Assembly (NCBI RefSeq): GCF_024808875.1
Contig: NZ_JANUCT010000010.1
Location: 37,206-101,205 of the forward strand
DNA length: 64,000 nucleotides
Origin: Methylohalomonas lacus
GTDB lineage: Bacteria > Pseudomonadota > Gammaproteobacteria > Methylohalomonadales > Methylohalomonadaceae
Direction: 5' to 3'
Position 1 is the stretch's first letter. Each line of letters starts with the position of its first letter. Shown piece after piece: positions 27,206 through 35,583 of the stretch. The position numbers were made by a program, and so were the translations under genes. The notes under the pieces are model-generated. The model saw only the letters and a list, made by a program, of their open reading frames with translations. It did not search any database and was not told the origin of the DNA.

Positions 27206-27763
27206 ATGCAGTTGCTGAACAACCACTGGCGCGCGCGCCGACAGCTTGGCCCCGAACCCTACGACCCGGACCTGCGCAGCCTGCTGTTCGCATCCGGCTC
27301 GCTCACCCGGCGACTGCGGCGGCGGTGCGGCGGCACGCTGGAACTGAAACTGCTGAACCAGCAATGGCAGCATCCCTGGCGCAGTGAACAGCTGTTGCTG
27401 GACCTGACCGCAGGCCGTTACGCGCTGGTGCGCGAGGTCAGCATCGGCTGTGGCACACAGCCGTTACTGTATGCACGCACGCTGCTGCCACCACGGGCGT
27501 TGCGTGGCGCCGCCCGGCGTTTCCTGACCATCGGCCGGCGGCCACTGGGGGCGTTATTATTCGGTGCGCCCGGACGTCTGCCGATCCGTCAGCTGCGTCG
27601 GGATTACGCCTGCCTGGACGGCAACAGTCCGATCCAGCAGCGTATCAGCGAACTGCTGGGCGCTATGCAGCAGTCGCTATGGGCACGGCGCACGATTTAC
27701 GAAACCGGCAGCGTGCGCTTTGCCATCATCGAGGTTTTTCTGCCGGCAGCCGGCCAACGATGA
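27206..27763 (+). CDS. ubiC: Chorismate lyase UbiC
   Basis: A 185-residue chorismate pyruvate-lyase, the first step of ubiquinone synthesis (4-hydroxybenzoate). The catalytic Arg lies in REVSIGCGTQPLLYARTLLP (REV... and YARTLLP are conserved), and the late Glu is in the ETGSVRFAIIEVFLP end. It starts 20 bases after recG and ends 7 bases before ubiA, so ubiC-ubiA form a coupled pair. Confidence 0.9.
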   Translation: MQLLNNHWRARRQLGPEPYDPDLRSLLFASGSLTRRLRRRCGGTLELKLLNQQWQHPWRSEQLLLDLTAGRYALVREVSIGCGTQPLLYARTLLPPRALRGAARRFLTIGRRPLGALLFGAPGRLPIRQLRRDYACLDGNSPIQQRISELLGAMQQSLWARRTIYETGSVRFAIIEVFLPAAGQR

Positions 27764-27770
27764 TTCGTAG

Positions 27771-28640
27771 ATGAAGAATATGCATGACAAGCTGAGCGCC
27801 TATACGAGCCTGACCCGGCTGGACCGGCCGATCGGTATCTGGCTGTTGTTGTGGCCTACGCTCTGGGCGCTCTGGATAGCCGCCGAGGGCCGGCCGCACC
27901 CGTGGATCGTGATCGTGTTCGTGCTCGGCGTGATACTCATGCGTTCGGCCGGTTGTGTCGTCAACGACTTCGCCGATCGCGATTTCGACGGCCACGTCCG
28001 GCGTACCGCCGCGCGGCCGATTCCCGCCGGCCGGGTAAGCGCGCGCGAGTCACTGCTGCTGGCAGCCCTGCTCATGCTCGTCGCGCTGGCGCTGGTGTTA
28101 ACCCTGAACTGGCTGACCATCGCCCTGGCCGGTGTTGCCGCGCTGCTGGCGGCAAGCTACCCGTTCATGAAACGCTACACCTATCTGCCCCAGGTGCACC
28201 TCGGGCTGGCCTTCGGCTGGGCCATCCCGATGGCCTTCGCCGCCCAGGCCGAGGTACTGCCACCGGTCACCTGGTTGCTGTTGATCGCCAACGTGCTGTG
28301 GACCGTCGCCTACGACACCATGTACGCCATGGTCGACCGCGACGATGACATCCGCATTGGTATCAAATCGACGGCCATTCTGTTCGGTAACGAGGACCGC
28401 CTGATCATCGGCATTATCCAGTGTCTATTCCTCGCCGTTCTCATTATCATTGGCATTAAAATCGAACTGGGCGGCATGTACTACGTTGGCGTCACCGCCG
28501 CCGCGGGTTTTGCCGTCTATCACCAATACCTGATCAAGGACCGCGAACCGGATCGCTGTTTCGCCGCGTTCCTGAATAACCACTGGCTGGGGGCGGCCGT
28601 GTTCATGGGTTTGCTAAGCCACTATCTCTGTGCCGATTGA
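27771..28640 (+). CDS. ubiA: 4-hydroxybenzoate octaprenyltransferase UbiA
   Basis: A 289-residue inner-membrane prenyltransferase with about eight helices. Aspartate-rich motif 1 is [12 protein letters not shown] and motif 2 is [13 protein letters not shown], both Mg-diphosphate binding. It attaches the polyprenyl chain to the 4-hydroxybenzoate produced by the preceding UbiC. The N-terminus [20 protein letters not shown] is characteristic. An ATG a few codons downstream is an alternative start. Confidence 0.96.
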   Translation: MKNMHDKLSAYTSLTRLDRPIGIWLLLWPTLWALWIAAEGRPHPWIVIVFVLGVILMRSAGCVVNDFADRDFDGHVRRTAARPIPAGRVSARESLLLAALLMLVALALVLTLNWLTIALAGVAALLAASYPFMKRYTYLPQVHLGLAFGWAIPMAFAAQAEVLPPVTWLLLIANVLWTVAYDTMYAMVDRDDDIRIGIKSTAILFGNEDRLIIGIIQCLFLAVLIIIGIKIELGGMYYVGVTAAAGFAVYHQYLIKDREPDRCFAAFLNNHWLGAAVFMGLLSHYLCAD

Positions 28641-28650
28641 TTCCGTGTCG

Positions 28651-29574
28651 ATGACCAGGACCTTTCTCCTGCTGGCGCTGTTTGTCGCTCTGCCAATCAC
28701 GGTGCTTGCAACCGATACGGATAGCGCGAGCGAATCGACCACGCTGACCCGCGGTGACGGTGATGCAGCGCCGCTGGCCATCATGAGTGCGGCGAAACTC
28801 TGCACGCGCATTGGCAACAAGCTCGGCAGCGTCAGCGTGCGCGAATGCCAGCGCCAGAACATGGCCGCCTCCGGCGGCGTCTCGGTCAATGGCCTGCCGA
28901 TCCTGATCAAGACCTATCCGCCCCTGGAACAGCGTCGGCCGCTGGGCCGGGTTCTGCTGGTCGGCGGCATTCACGGCGACGAGTATTCCTCGGTCAGCGT
29001 CGTGTTCAAGTGGATGAACATCCTCAACAAGCATCACTCCGGGCTGTTTCACTGGCGTATAGCGCCACTGGTCAACCCGGACGGTCTGCTGCGCGACGAA
29101 TCGCAGCGCATGAACGCCAACGGCGTCGACCTGAACCGCAACTTTCCGATGCAGCAGGACTGGCAGGTGGCACTGGAAGACTACTGGATCGAAAAGACCG
29201 GCCGTAACCCGCGCCGTTATCCCGGCAGCGGACCGCTCAGTGAACCGGAAACACGCTGGCTGGCGGCGGAGATCGAGCGCTTCCAGCCGGACGCCATCGT
29301 CTCCGTTCATGCGCCCTACGGTATCGTCGACTACGACGGTCCGCGTGATGGCCCGCAGCACCTGGGCCGCCTGTACCTGGAACTGCTGGGCACCTATCCC
29401 GGATCACTGGGCCGCTACGCCGGCATCCATCTCGACAAGCCGCTGGTCACGATCGAACTGCCCTACGCCGGCATCATGCCCTCGGACGGTGAAATCAACG
29501 ATATCTGGATCGATCTCGTGCGCTGGCTGCGCGACAACTTGCCGGCCGCCAACGTTCAAATGGTAACCGACTAG
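28651..29574 (+). CDS. Exported M14-type zinc carboxypeptidase/amidase
   Basis: A 307-residue protein with a signal peptide (residues 1-22, TVLA). Zinc ligands are HGDE (HxxE) near residue 110 and the His of VSVHAPYG. VDLNRNFP supplies the conserved Arg/Asn substrate residues, and the catalytic Glu is in VTIELP. It resembles MpaA-like murein peptide amidases and succinylglutamate desuccinylase-type M14 members; a role in peptidoglycan peptide turnover is inferred. It overlaps the ubiA end only if the upstream GTG 28630 is used. Confidence 0.85.
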   Translation: MTRTFLLLALFVALPITVLATDTDSASESTTLTRGDGDAAPLAIMSAAKLCTRIGNKLGSVSVRECQRQNMAASGGVSVNGLPILIKTYPPLEQRRPLGRVLLVGGIHGDEYSSVSVVFKWMNILNKHHSGLFHWRIAPLVNPDGLLRDESQRMNANGVDLNRNFPMQQDWQVALEDYWIEKTGRNPRRYPGSGPLSEPETRWLAAEIERFQPDAIVSVHAPYGIVDYDGPRDGPQHLGRLYLELLGTYPGSLGRYAGIHLDKPLVTIELPYAGIMPSDGEINDIWIDLVRWLRDNLPAANVQMVTD

Positions 29575-29579
29575 AACGT

Positions 29580-30440
29580 ATGGATCACATGAGCCTGGTA
29601 CAGCGCCCGCACGCCTGCCCGCGGGTCCTGCTGTTCGACTGGCACGCCACCCTGGCCGACACCATGGACGCGATGTATCACGCCGTCGATGACGTGATCC
29701 CCGAACTGCTGGAACGCGGTCTGGTCGAGCGGCTTGTCAAGCCGGAAGATTCAAAAACGGTCGAAGACGCCAAGCTGGTCAAGTATATCCGCGAAAACGC
29801 GCAGCTACACCCGAAGATCAAGTCGGATCGCAAAATCTCGCGCACCGACATTTTCGAAGTCCTGTTCGGTCCCGACCAGGAAGCCAAGGCCACCGCCCAC
29901 CGCATTTTCGACCAGTGCTACCGCAACCATTTCGGCAACGTCAAACCATTCGAGCCGGGCCTGCGGCCGATACTCGAACGCCTGCGCGGCATGCACATGC
30001 AGCTCGGCGTCATCTCCAACCGCAGACGCGAATACATGCTGCACGAATTGAGCGTGGTGGATGCCGAAGGCTGGCATGGTCTGTTCGACACCATGGCCTG
30101 TGGCGACGATGTCGAGCATCGCAAGCCGGCACCGGACCTGATCCTGAAAGCGCTGGAAAATCTCGGCGTCGAACCGGACCACGGCTGCTGGTACATCGGC
30201 GACAGCACCACCGACGTGGTCGCCGCGGATCGCGCCGGCGTGACGCCGATCTTCTACAACGGTGCACAGTGGGAGCAGGTCTGGATCGACAAGATATTTC
30301 CGAACACAGTGCGCCACCCGCACCGGCCGGAAGCAGTGGTCAACAACTTTGCCGAATTACTGGAACTGGTACGTTACTTCATCTACGAACTCGGCTGCGG
30401 TATCAAACCGAAGCGTCACAGCGGCCCGGACCCGGAATAA
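29580..30440 (+). CDS. HAD-family hydrolase
   Basis: A 286-residue haloacid dehalogenase-superfamily protein. Motif I is LFDWHATLAD (Asp nucleophile, with Trp-His between the usual Asp pair as DWHAT), motif II VISNRRREY, motif III Lys in HRKPAPD, and motif IV GDSTTDVVAADRAG. A helical cap of about 120 residues sits between motifs I and II. DWHAT instead of DxDGT is unusual and may alter phosphatase chemistry. Substrate unknown. It follows the M14 gene by 5 bases. Confidence 0.88.
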   Translation: MDHMSLVQRPHACPRVLLFDWHATLADTMDAMYHAVDDVIPELLERGLVERLVKPEDSKTVEDAKLVKYIRENAQLHPKIKSDRKISRTDIFEVLFGPDQEAKATAHRIFDQCYRNHFGNVKPFEPGLRPILERLRGMHMQLGVISNRRREYMLHELSVVDAEGWHGLFDTMACGDDVEHRKPAPDLILKALENLGVEPDHGCWYIGDSTTDVVAADRAGVTPIFYNGAQWEQVWIDKIFPNTVRHPHRPEAVVNNFAELLELVRYFIYELGCGIKPKRHSGPDPE

Positions 30441-30464
30441 CGCGGCAACACGCAACCGGCTAAA

Positions 30465-31685
30465 TCAGGACGACAGGTTGCCCTCGTAGATGATGCGCCA
30501 CCGGCCATCGCCATCCTTGTGCCAGAACTGGCGCTTGCGGAACTCACGCTGGAGATTGTCGCTGTCGTAATCCTGGGTGAAGGTGACCACGAGAATATCG
30601 GCATCACCGGGATAGCGGTAGATGCTGGTATCCGACAGTGCCACATCGATATAACGCTTGCTCGGGTTGACGCGGCTCTTGTGCGCCACCCAGCTATCGT
30701 AATCCATGCCCAGTCCCTGGTAGTCGCGCGAGTAATGCCGCAGGTAGGCCTGCGCATCGCGGCTTTCCCAGTCCTGGCGCCACTGCTCGAGCAGGTCACG
30801 GAACTCGCGCCGCTGGGCAAGCAGTTCTTCCGGGGTCAGCCAGTCGATGCCGTCGGCCAGGACCACCGGCGTGCTACCGTTGTCCAGGTAAGGATCCAGC
30901 CGCTGGAAATCCTGATTGCTCAGGATCACGCAGCCGTCGCTGTCGCGCGGCGGCCGGCTGTAGGTATTGCTCGGTGTGCCGTGCAACCAGATGCCATAAC
31001 CGGTACGGCCCTGACGCCGGTCCCAGGGATTCGGGTAGTCGATCGGAAACGCGCCGTCGCCATACAGGTCTGGCAGTTCATCCGGCGCGATGAAACCGGT
31101 GACGAAATACACCCCGACCGGGGTCTTCATATCGCCCTCGACCTGTTTGCCGAAGCCGTTCTTGCCAATGCTGACATAGAAGCTGTCGACGAGGCGCGGC
31201 TGTTCGGCATCATTGGCGTAAACATACAAACGTGATGACTTGAGATCGACAACCAGCACGTGCGACTGGCTCGGGCTCATCTTCACCAGCGACGCCGGCA
31301 ACTTGCCGCTAGCGGGTGGCAACTCGAAGTGCTGCCAGCGCGCCCGGGCCTCGGCGCGCAGGTTTTCCAGACGCTCGCCGGCGACGAAGCCCGGCTGGCC
31401 AAAGTCGGTAATCGGCCGCGCCCGGGCCATCAACAGATCCGCGTAGATCAGCTGCGCCAGTTTGAAGTCTGGGCGTATCTTGACCAGGTAGGCCAGGTCA
31501 TCGATGGCTGCATCGATCTGGTTGGCGCGAATCTGGCTCAGCGCCTTGATGAGTACCGCCTCGGTACTGGTCTCAAGGCTATTCGCCGCCATGGTATTGG
31601 ACAGCAGATCACCCGGATAGGCCGAGCTGGTCAGCAGCCACATGAACAGCATGACCAGCCATTGCGTGACTCGGCGCGGGCTCAT
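30465..31685 (-). CDS. L,D-transpeptidase (YkuD) with C-terminal NTF2-like domain
   Basis: A 406-residue exported protein. It has an N-terminal signal (about 1-25), a helical linker, then a YkuD catalytic domain (about 135-275) with HGTPSNTYSRPPRDSDGCV, supplying the conserved His and the nucleophile Cys of SDGCV. A C-terminal NTF2/SnoaL-like domain (about 290-405) follows, containing QWRQDWESRDAQAYLRHY. Such enzymes make 3-3 peptidoglycan crosslinks or attach proteins to peptidoglycan. The start overlaps the upstream TPR gene stop (TAATG), so the two are coupled. Confidence 0.9.
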   Translation of the reverse strand: MSPRRVTQWLVMLFMWLLTSSAYPGDLLSNTMAANSLETSTEAVLIKALSQIRANQIDAAIDDLAYLVKIRPDFKLAQLIYADLLMARARPITDFGQPGFVAGERLENLRAEARARWQHFELPPASGKLPASLVKMSPSQSHVLVVDLKSSRLYVYANDAEQPRLVDSFYVSIGKNGFGKQVEGDMKTPVGVYFVTGFIAPDELPDLYGDGAFPIDYPNPWDRRQGRTGYGIWLHGTPSNTYSRPPRDSDGCVILSNQDFQRLDPYLDNGSTPVVLADGIDWLTPEELLAQRREFRDLLEQWRQDWESRDAQAYLRHYSRDYQGLGMDYDSWVAHKSRVNPSKRYIDVALSDTSIYRYPGDADILVVTFTQDYDSDNLQREFRKRQFWHKDGDGRWRIIYEGNLSS

Positions 31686-32785
31686 TACTCGCTGTGCTCC
31701 TCGGCAATCAACCAGCGTTCGCCGACCCGCTTCAACAGCAGCGTTTTCATGACTTCGTCACCATAAGTGTCGGAGCGATAGGTCTGCCGGAAACGCGCCT
31801 TCGCCTGCTCGTCATCCAGCATACTGACGCGCAAATCATCGATGTCGACCTCAATGAATGCGGGTGAACTGAGCCGCTCGCGTCGTTGCGCGCGCCACTG
31901 CTCGCGCGTCATGTCATCCGGTGGCCGGAAATCATCCGCATAGGCATCCAGGTAGGCGGCCACATCCTGCGCCGCCCAAGCCGCGGCCCAGTCGCGCACC
32001 GCCTGCTCGATCGCCTGTAGCGCTACCGTCTCGTTGCTGGCCTCCTGCGAACCGTCCTCGGCCGCCGGCTCCTCCGGAGCTGGTGCCTCTGCAGCCGCGT
32101 CCGGCTCCGGCTGGCTCATCACCGGCCCCGGCTTCTCCACGGTTGGCCGGGCCGGCGCCGGTTCATCCGCACGTGTCTGCTGCTGCGTTTTTTCTGCAGT
32201 CTTTACCGGTCGTTCGTCAGTGACCGGGGTGGATACCGAGCGGTCACCTTCAGTGGGGAACAGATCGCTGACCAGGGCCAGCTTCTCGCGCGCGGCACTG
32301 TTGCCGTTATCGAGTTCCAGCGCCTGGTTGTAGGCATCGCTGGCCATTTTGGCGTAGATGTCGCCAATATTCTCGTAGGCGGTGGCGTAACTCGGATGCG
32401 TATTGATGGCCCGCAGCAGGGTCTCGCGGGCCTTGTCGTATTCGCCCTGGGCGGCATAGACCACCGCCAGGTTGTTATACGGTTCCGGCAGCTTCGGATG
32501 ATCGTCGATCAGTGACTGAAAGACCCTGGCGGCCTCATCCAGCCGGTCCTGACGCGTCAGGACCAGGCCCTTGAGAAAACGCATCTCGACGTTATCGGCA
32601 TCCTCGGCCAGGCCCTTTTGCACCGCGTCCAGTGCCGCGTCGAGCCGATCTTCGCGGATCAGCGACTGCACCTCCGCCGTAGTCGTGGCCAGCAGGGCTG
32701 GCGATACCAGGCAACCGAGCAGCATGATGGTGGCAAGCAAGCCGCAACGCGCAACAAACCGGGAACTGGAAGACGCTGGAATCAT
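31685..32785 (-). CDS. Periplasmic TPR protein with NTF2-like C-terminus
   Basis: A 366-residue secreted protein. The signal peptide (about 1-33) is followed by three or so TPR units at about 40-165 (for example PEPYNNLAVVYAAQGEYDKA). A Pro/Ala/Glu-rich linker (about 190-245) leads to a C-terminal domain with WAAAWAAQDVAAYLDAYADDF. That end closely resembles the tail of the next gene's L,D-transpeptidase, implying common ancestry and perhaps a joint ligand. TPRs probably bring a partner to the transpeptidase in the periplasm. Confidence 0.85.
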   Translation of the reverse strand: MIPASSSSRFVARCGLLATIMLLGCLVSPALLATTTAEVQSLIREDRLDAALDAVQKGLAEDADNVEMRFLKGLVLTRQDRLDEAARVFQSLIDDHPKLPEPYNNLAVVYAAQGEYDKARETLLRAINTHPSYATAYENIGDIYAKMASDAYNQALELDNGNSAAREKLALVSDLFPTEGDRSVSTPVTDERPVKTAEKTQQQTRADEPAPARPTVEKPGPVMSQPEPDAAAEAPAPEEPAAEDGSQEASNETVALQAIEQAVRDWAAAWAAQDVAAYLDAYADDFRPPDDMTREQWRAQRRERLSSPAFIEVDIDDLRVSMLDDEQAKARFRQTYRSDTYGDEVMKTLLLKRVGERWLIAEEHSE

Positions 32786-32817
32786 GATTATACGCTGTTG
32801 TTGTTATGGCTATGAAA

Positions 32818-32891
32818 TGGTGCCCCGAGAGGGAATCGAACCCCCAACTAATGATTACAAATCAATCGTTATACCGTTTAACTATCGGGGC
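32818..32891 (-). tRNA. tRNA-Thr (TGT anticodon)
   Basis: The minus strand folds as a 74-base cloverleaf with encoded CCA. Acceptor arm GCCCCGA pairs with TCGGGGC, D arm is GTTA/TAAC, anticodon loop is TTTGTAA with anticodon TGT, and the T arm is GGGGG-TTCGATT-CCCTC. One T-T mismatch sits in the anticodon stem. It lies alone between the TPR gene and the SPOR-like gene. Confidence 0.93.
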
Positions 32892-32958
32892 CCTGACAGG
32901 CATTATCCGCGCTGTGCGCCGGGCGCTGGCAACCGGCAGATCGCCCAATTGATGCATT

Positions 32959-33783
32959 TTATGGATTCGCTTCCGGCAGGGCAATTTTATCGCATTGTAC
33001 CGGTAGATAATTCAGACCGGTGGGAAAATCGCGGATCAGTTCATCGATGGTCTCGGAACGGCTGATGCGTGCATCAACCCAGGCGACGGCGCTATCCTCG
33101 CTATACGGCACCACCACCGGACGGTAACCGCGATCCTGAAGTTCGCGCAGGCGCCGGTTGACCGATGCCTGACTCGAGAACAGCCCCAGCGAGATCGCAT
33201 TTTCCAGATCGCCGGTTTCGATCACGCGGACATCGCTGACACCGCTGGCACGCAGTTCGCGCAGCGTCGCCTCGGCATCGTCGCGCGGCTCCAGATAGAC
33301 CCAGGACAGCTGCTTGCCGCGCGTCGCCGCGTCATCGGTGACACTTTCGCGGCGCAACGCGGCACGGCTGTCGCGCTCATGCAGCCAGTCCAGCAGACGC
33401 TCGGCGCGCCGCGATTCGGCAAACGGACCGAAGCTGAAACAGGCATCGGCGGCCAGCCGCATCGGCACGATCAGGGACTCCGGCAACGTGGCGCTGATAC
33501 CGGGCAGCGAGGTTTCCAGCTCCGGCTCGGCGGCATCGGTTTCTGCGGTTTCTGCGGTTTCTGCTGCAGCGGGTGTCGGTGTCGTCGCCGGCGTTTCCAA
33601 TCGCCGCACTGGCGCCTGATCCAGTTCGTCGATAAGTGTCAGGCGTGGCACGTCAGCGTCTATGTCCAGCGCGTTGCTACGCGCGCCGGCCGTTTCCCGG
33701 GTACGCTGGTCCAGCGTCCAGCCGAAAAAGCCGATGTTGATGACCAGCAGTAACAGGCAAATCCATTTCAGCATAAAGTTCAC
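32959..33783 (-). CDS. SPOR-like domain membrane protein
   Basis: A 274-residue single-pass protein: TM helix at about residues 5-25 (WICLLLLVINIGFFGWTL), a Pro/Thr/Ala/Glu-rich linker to about 100, and a C-terminal SPOR-like alpha/beta repeat domain (about 105-235) with CFSFGPF and LGLFSSQASVNRRL. SPOR domains bind denuded peptidoglycan at division sites; that role is inferred. Its start overlaps the coaX stop by 4 bases (ATGA), so it is in the birA-coaX operon, a common placement. Confidence 0.82.
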   Translation of the reverse strand: MNFMLKWICLLLLVINIGFFGWTLDQRTRETAGARSNALDIDADVPRLTLIDELDQAPVRRLETPATTPTPAAAETAETAETDAAEPELETSLPGISATLPESLIVPMRLAADACFSFGPFAESRRAERLLDWLHERDSRAALRRESVTDDAATRGKQLSWVYLEPRDDAEATLRELRASGVSDVRVIETGDLENAISLGLFSSQASVNRRLRELQDRGYRPVVVPYSEDSAVAWVDARISRSETIDELIRDFPTGLNYLPVQCDKIALPEANP

Positions 33784-34526
33784 GCTCGCTCGCGGGCGTA
33801 CCAGGCAAGCCCTTCCAGCACCAGGTGCGTTTCAACACGTACCGACAACGGGCATAGTGGCGCAATCGCCGCTGCCGCGCCGCCGGTCATCAGCAGCGTC
33901 CAGTCGCCGCCATGGGCAACCCGCAACTGGCCAACCACGTGTTCAATGAGGCCGACGATGGCGTAGCCGCTGCCGGCCGCAACACCGGCATCGGTCGAAC
34001 GGCCCAGCGCCAGCGTCTGCGGCAACACGGTATCGACTTGCACGGCGTGCGTCGCCTGGCGCAGCGCCTGTTGCATCAGTCCGGCGCCCGGCAGGATCAC
34101 TCCGCCCAGATGTTCGCCGGCAGCAGCCACTGCGTCAACGGTCAGCGCCGTGCCCGCGCCGATGACACAGACCGCCTCAGTGTAGCGCTGACGCGCCGCC
34201 ACCAGGCCGAGCCAGCGGTCCACGCCCAGTTCGCTGACTTCGATATAACCGTTACGCACCCCGCCTGCCGCTCGTTCGCTGGCAACAAAACGCGGACTGA
34301 CCTGCCAGTGATCCTCGCACCAGCGCTGCAGATCGGCGGCCACCGTCTGTCCGGCGACGTTCGCCACCCAGATCGCCGCCGGGGGCTTCAGGCCGGCGAG
34401 ATTGTCGGCGCACCAGTCAGCGATGCCGGCACGATCGTAAGGGGTCGTGACCAGCGGCTCGAGACGGCCGGCAAGCAGCTGCGCCGCCTTGATGCGGCTG
34501 TTGCCGATGTCGATCAGCAGGGTCAT
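33780..34526 (-). CDS. coaX: Type III pantothenate kinase
   Basis: A 248-residue CoaX, the first committed step of coenzyme A synthesis. Phosphate-binding motifs are LLIDIGNSRIK (start) and GAGTALTVDAV; VDRWLGLVAA and GGVILPGAGLMQQAL are conserved. The enzyme is potassium-dependent and not feedback inhibited, unlike CoaA. It overlaps birA by 4 bases and the SPOR-like gene by 4 bases, so birA-coaX-SPOR are coupled. Confidence 0.95.
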   Translation of the reverse strand: MTLLIDIGNSRIKAAQLLAGRLEPLVTTPYDRAGIADWCADNLAGLKPPAAIWVANVAGQTVAADLQRWCEDHWQVSPRFVASERAAGGVRNGYIEVSELGVDRWLGLVAARQRYTEAVCVIGAGTALTVDAVAAAGEHLGGVILPGAGLMQQALRQATHAVQVDTVLPQTLALGRSTDAGVAAGSGYAIVGLIEHVVGQLRVAHGGDWTLLMTGGAAAAIAPLCPLSVRVETHLVLEGLAWYARERA

Positions 34527-35515
34527 GACGCCGCTCGCAGACTCAGTTCGCCGGCGGCGAAACGCTGGACCTGACCGTCGATCGCCAGCAACAGTGCACC
34601 GCTGCTATCGACGCCAACCATCTGCCCGGAAATTTGCCGATTGCCGGTCGTCAGCGTCACCCGGCGTCCGCTCATGGCGTCGTGGCGCTGCCAGTCACCA
34701 CTATAGGGCTTGAAACCGGTGCGCGGGTAATCCTGCAGGCAGGCGATCAGTTCGTTGATCAATGCCGCGGCCAAGCGACTGCGCGACGGCAGCGCCGCGG
34801 CCGAACCCGCCAGATGGGCCAAGTCGATCACCGGCTGGTCGATGTCCTCGATCACGGCCGCCGGCAGGCGCACGTTGAGGCCGATACCCAGCACCCACAG
34901 ACACGGGCCGGTGATCTCGCCACGCACCTGCAGCAGGATGCCACCCAGCTTGTACCCGGCACTGATCAGGTCGTTCGGCCACTTCAATTCCACGCCGTGC
35001 ACGCCACAAGCGGCCAGCGCCCGCGTTGCCGCCACGCCGGCGGCCAGCGACAGCCCGGTCAGCGGTTCGGCCATGCCATCGACGCGCCAGCCAATCGACA
35101 GATACAGGCCGGCCGCAATCGGCGAGTGCCACTGCTGGCCATGACGACCGCGGCCGGCGGACTGGTATTCCGCCAGGCAGACATGGCCATGGGCACTGTC
35201 GGCCGGGGTTATATCGAGCAGGAAGCGGTTGGTCGAGTCGATTTCGTGGCTGACCGTCACGTTGCTGACATGGCCGCTGGCGCGGTCATCGAGCCCGGCG
35301 ATGATGGCCTGGCTGTCGAGCAGATCCAGCGGTTCGGCCAGCCGGTAACCATGACCGCTGACGGCGAAAACATCGAGACCGCGCTGGCGCAGGCCGCGCA
35401 CATGCTTCCAGACCGCGGTGCGACTGATACCCGCCTCGTCAGCCAGCGTCTGGCCGGAATGAAAATGACCATCGGCGAGCACGCCCAGCAGACGCGCGCG
35501 GGTTGCGTTAGTCAT
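34523..35515 (-). CDS. birA: Bifunctional biotin ligase/repressor BirA
   Basis: A 330-residue protein. The N-terminal winged helix (about 1-65; ISRTAVWKHVRGLRQRG) binds the biotin operator, the central catalytic domain has GRGRHGQQW and KWPNDLI motifs, and the C-terminal SH3-like domain ends the protein. It attaches biotin to the carboxylase carrier and represses biotin synthesis. ATG 35515 is preferred over the upstream TTG 35524. It heads the birA-coaX operon. Confidence 0.95.
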   Translation of the reverse strand: MTNATRARLLGVLADGHFHSGQTLADEAGISRTAVWKHVRGLRQRGLDVFAVSGHGYRLAEPLDLLDSQAIIAGLDDRASGHVSNVTVSHEIDSTNRFLLDITPADSAHGHVCLAEYQSAGRGRHGQQWHSPIAAGLYLSIGWRVDGMAEPLTGLSLAAGVAATRALAACGVHGVELKWPNDLISAGYKLGGILLQVRGEITGPCLWVLGIGLNVRLPAAVIEDIDQPVIDLAHLAGSAAALPSRSRLAAALINELIACLQDYPRTGFKPYSGDWQRHDAMSGRRVTLTTGNRQISGQMVGVDSSGALLLAIDGQVQRFAAGELSLRAAS

Positions 35516-35583
35516 CGTCGGCAACCCCGATAACGGCCGGAGACAATGGCCGGGCGTCGCGGCCTGGCGCCGACCATGCCTGT

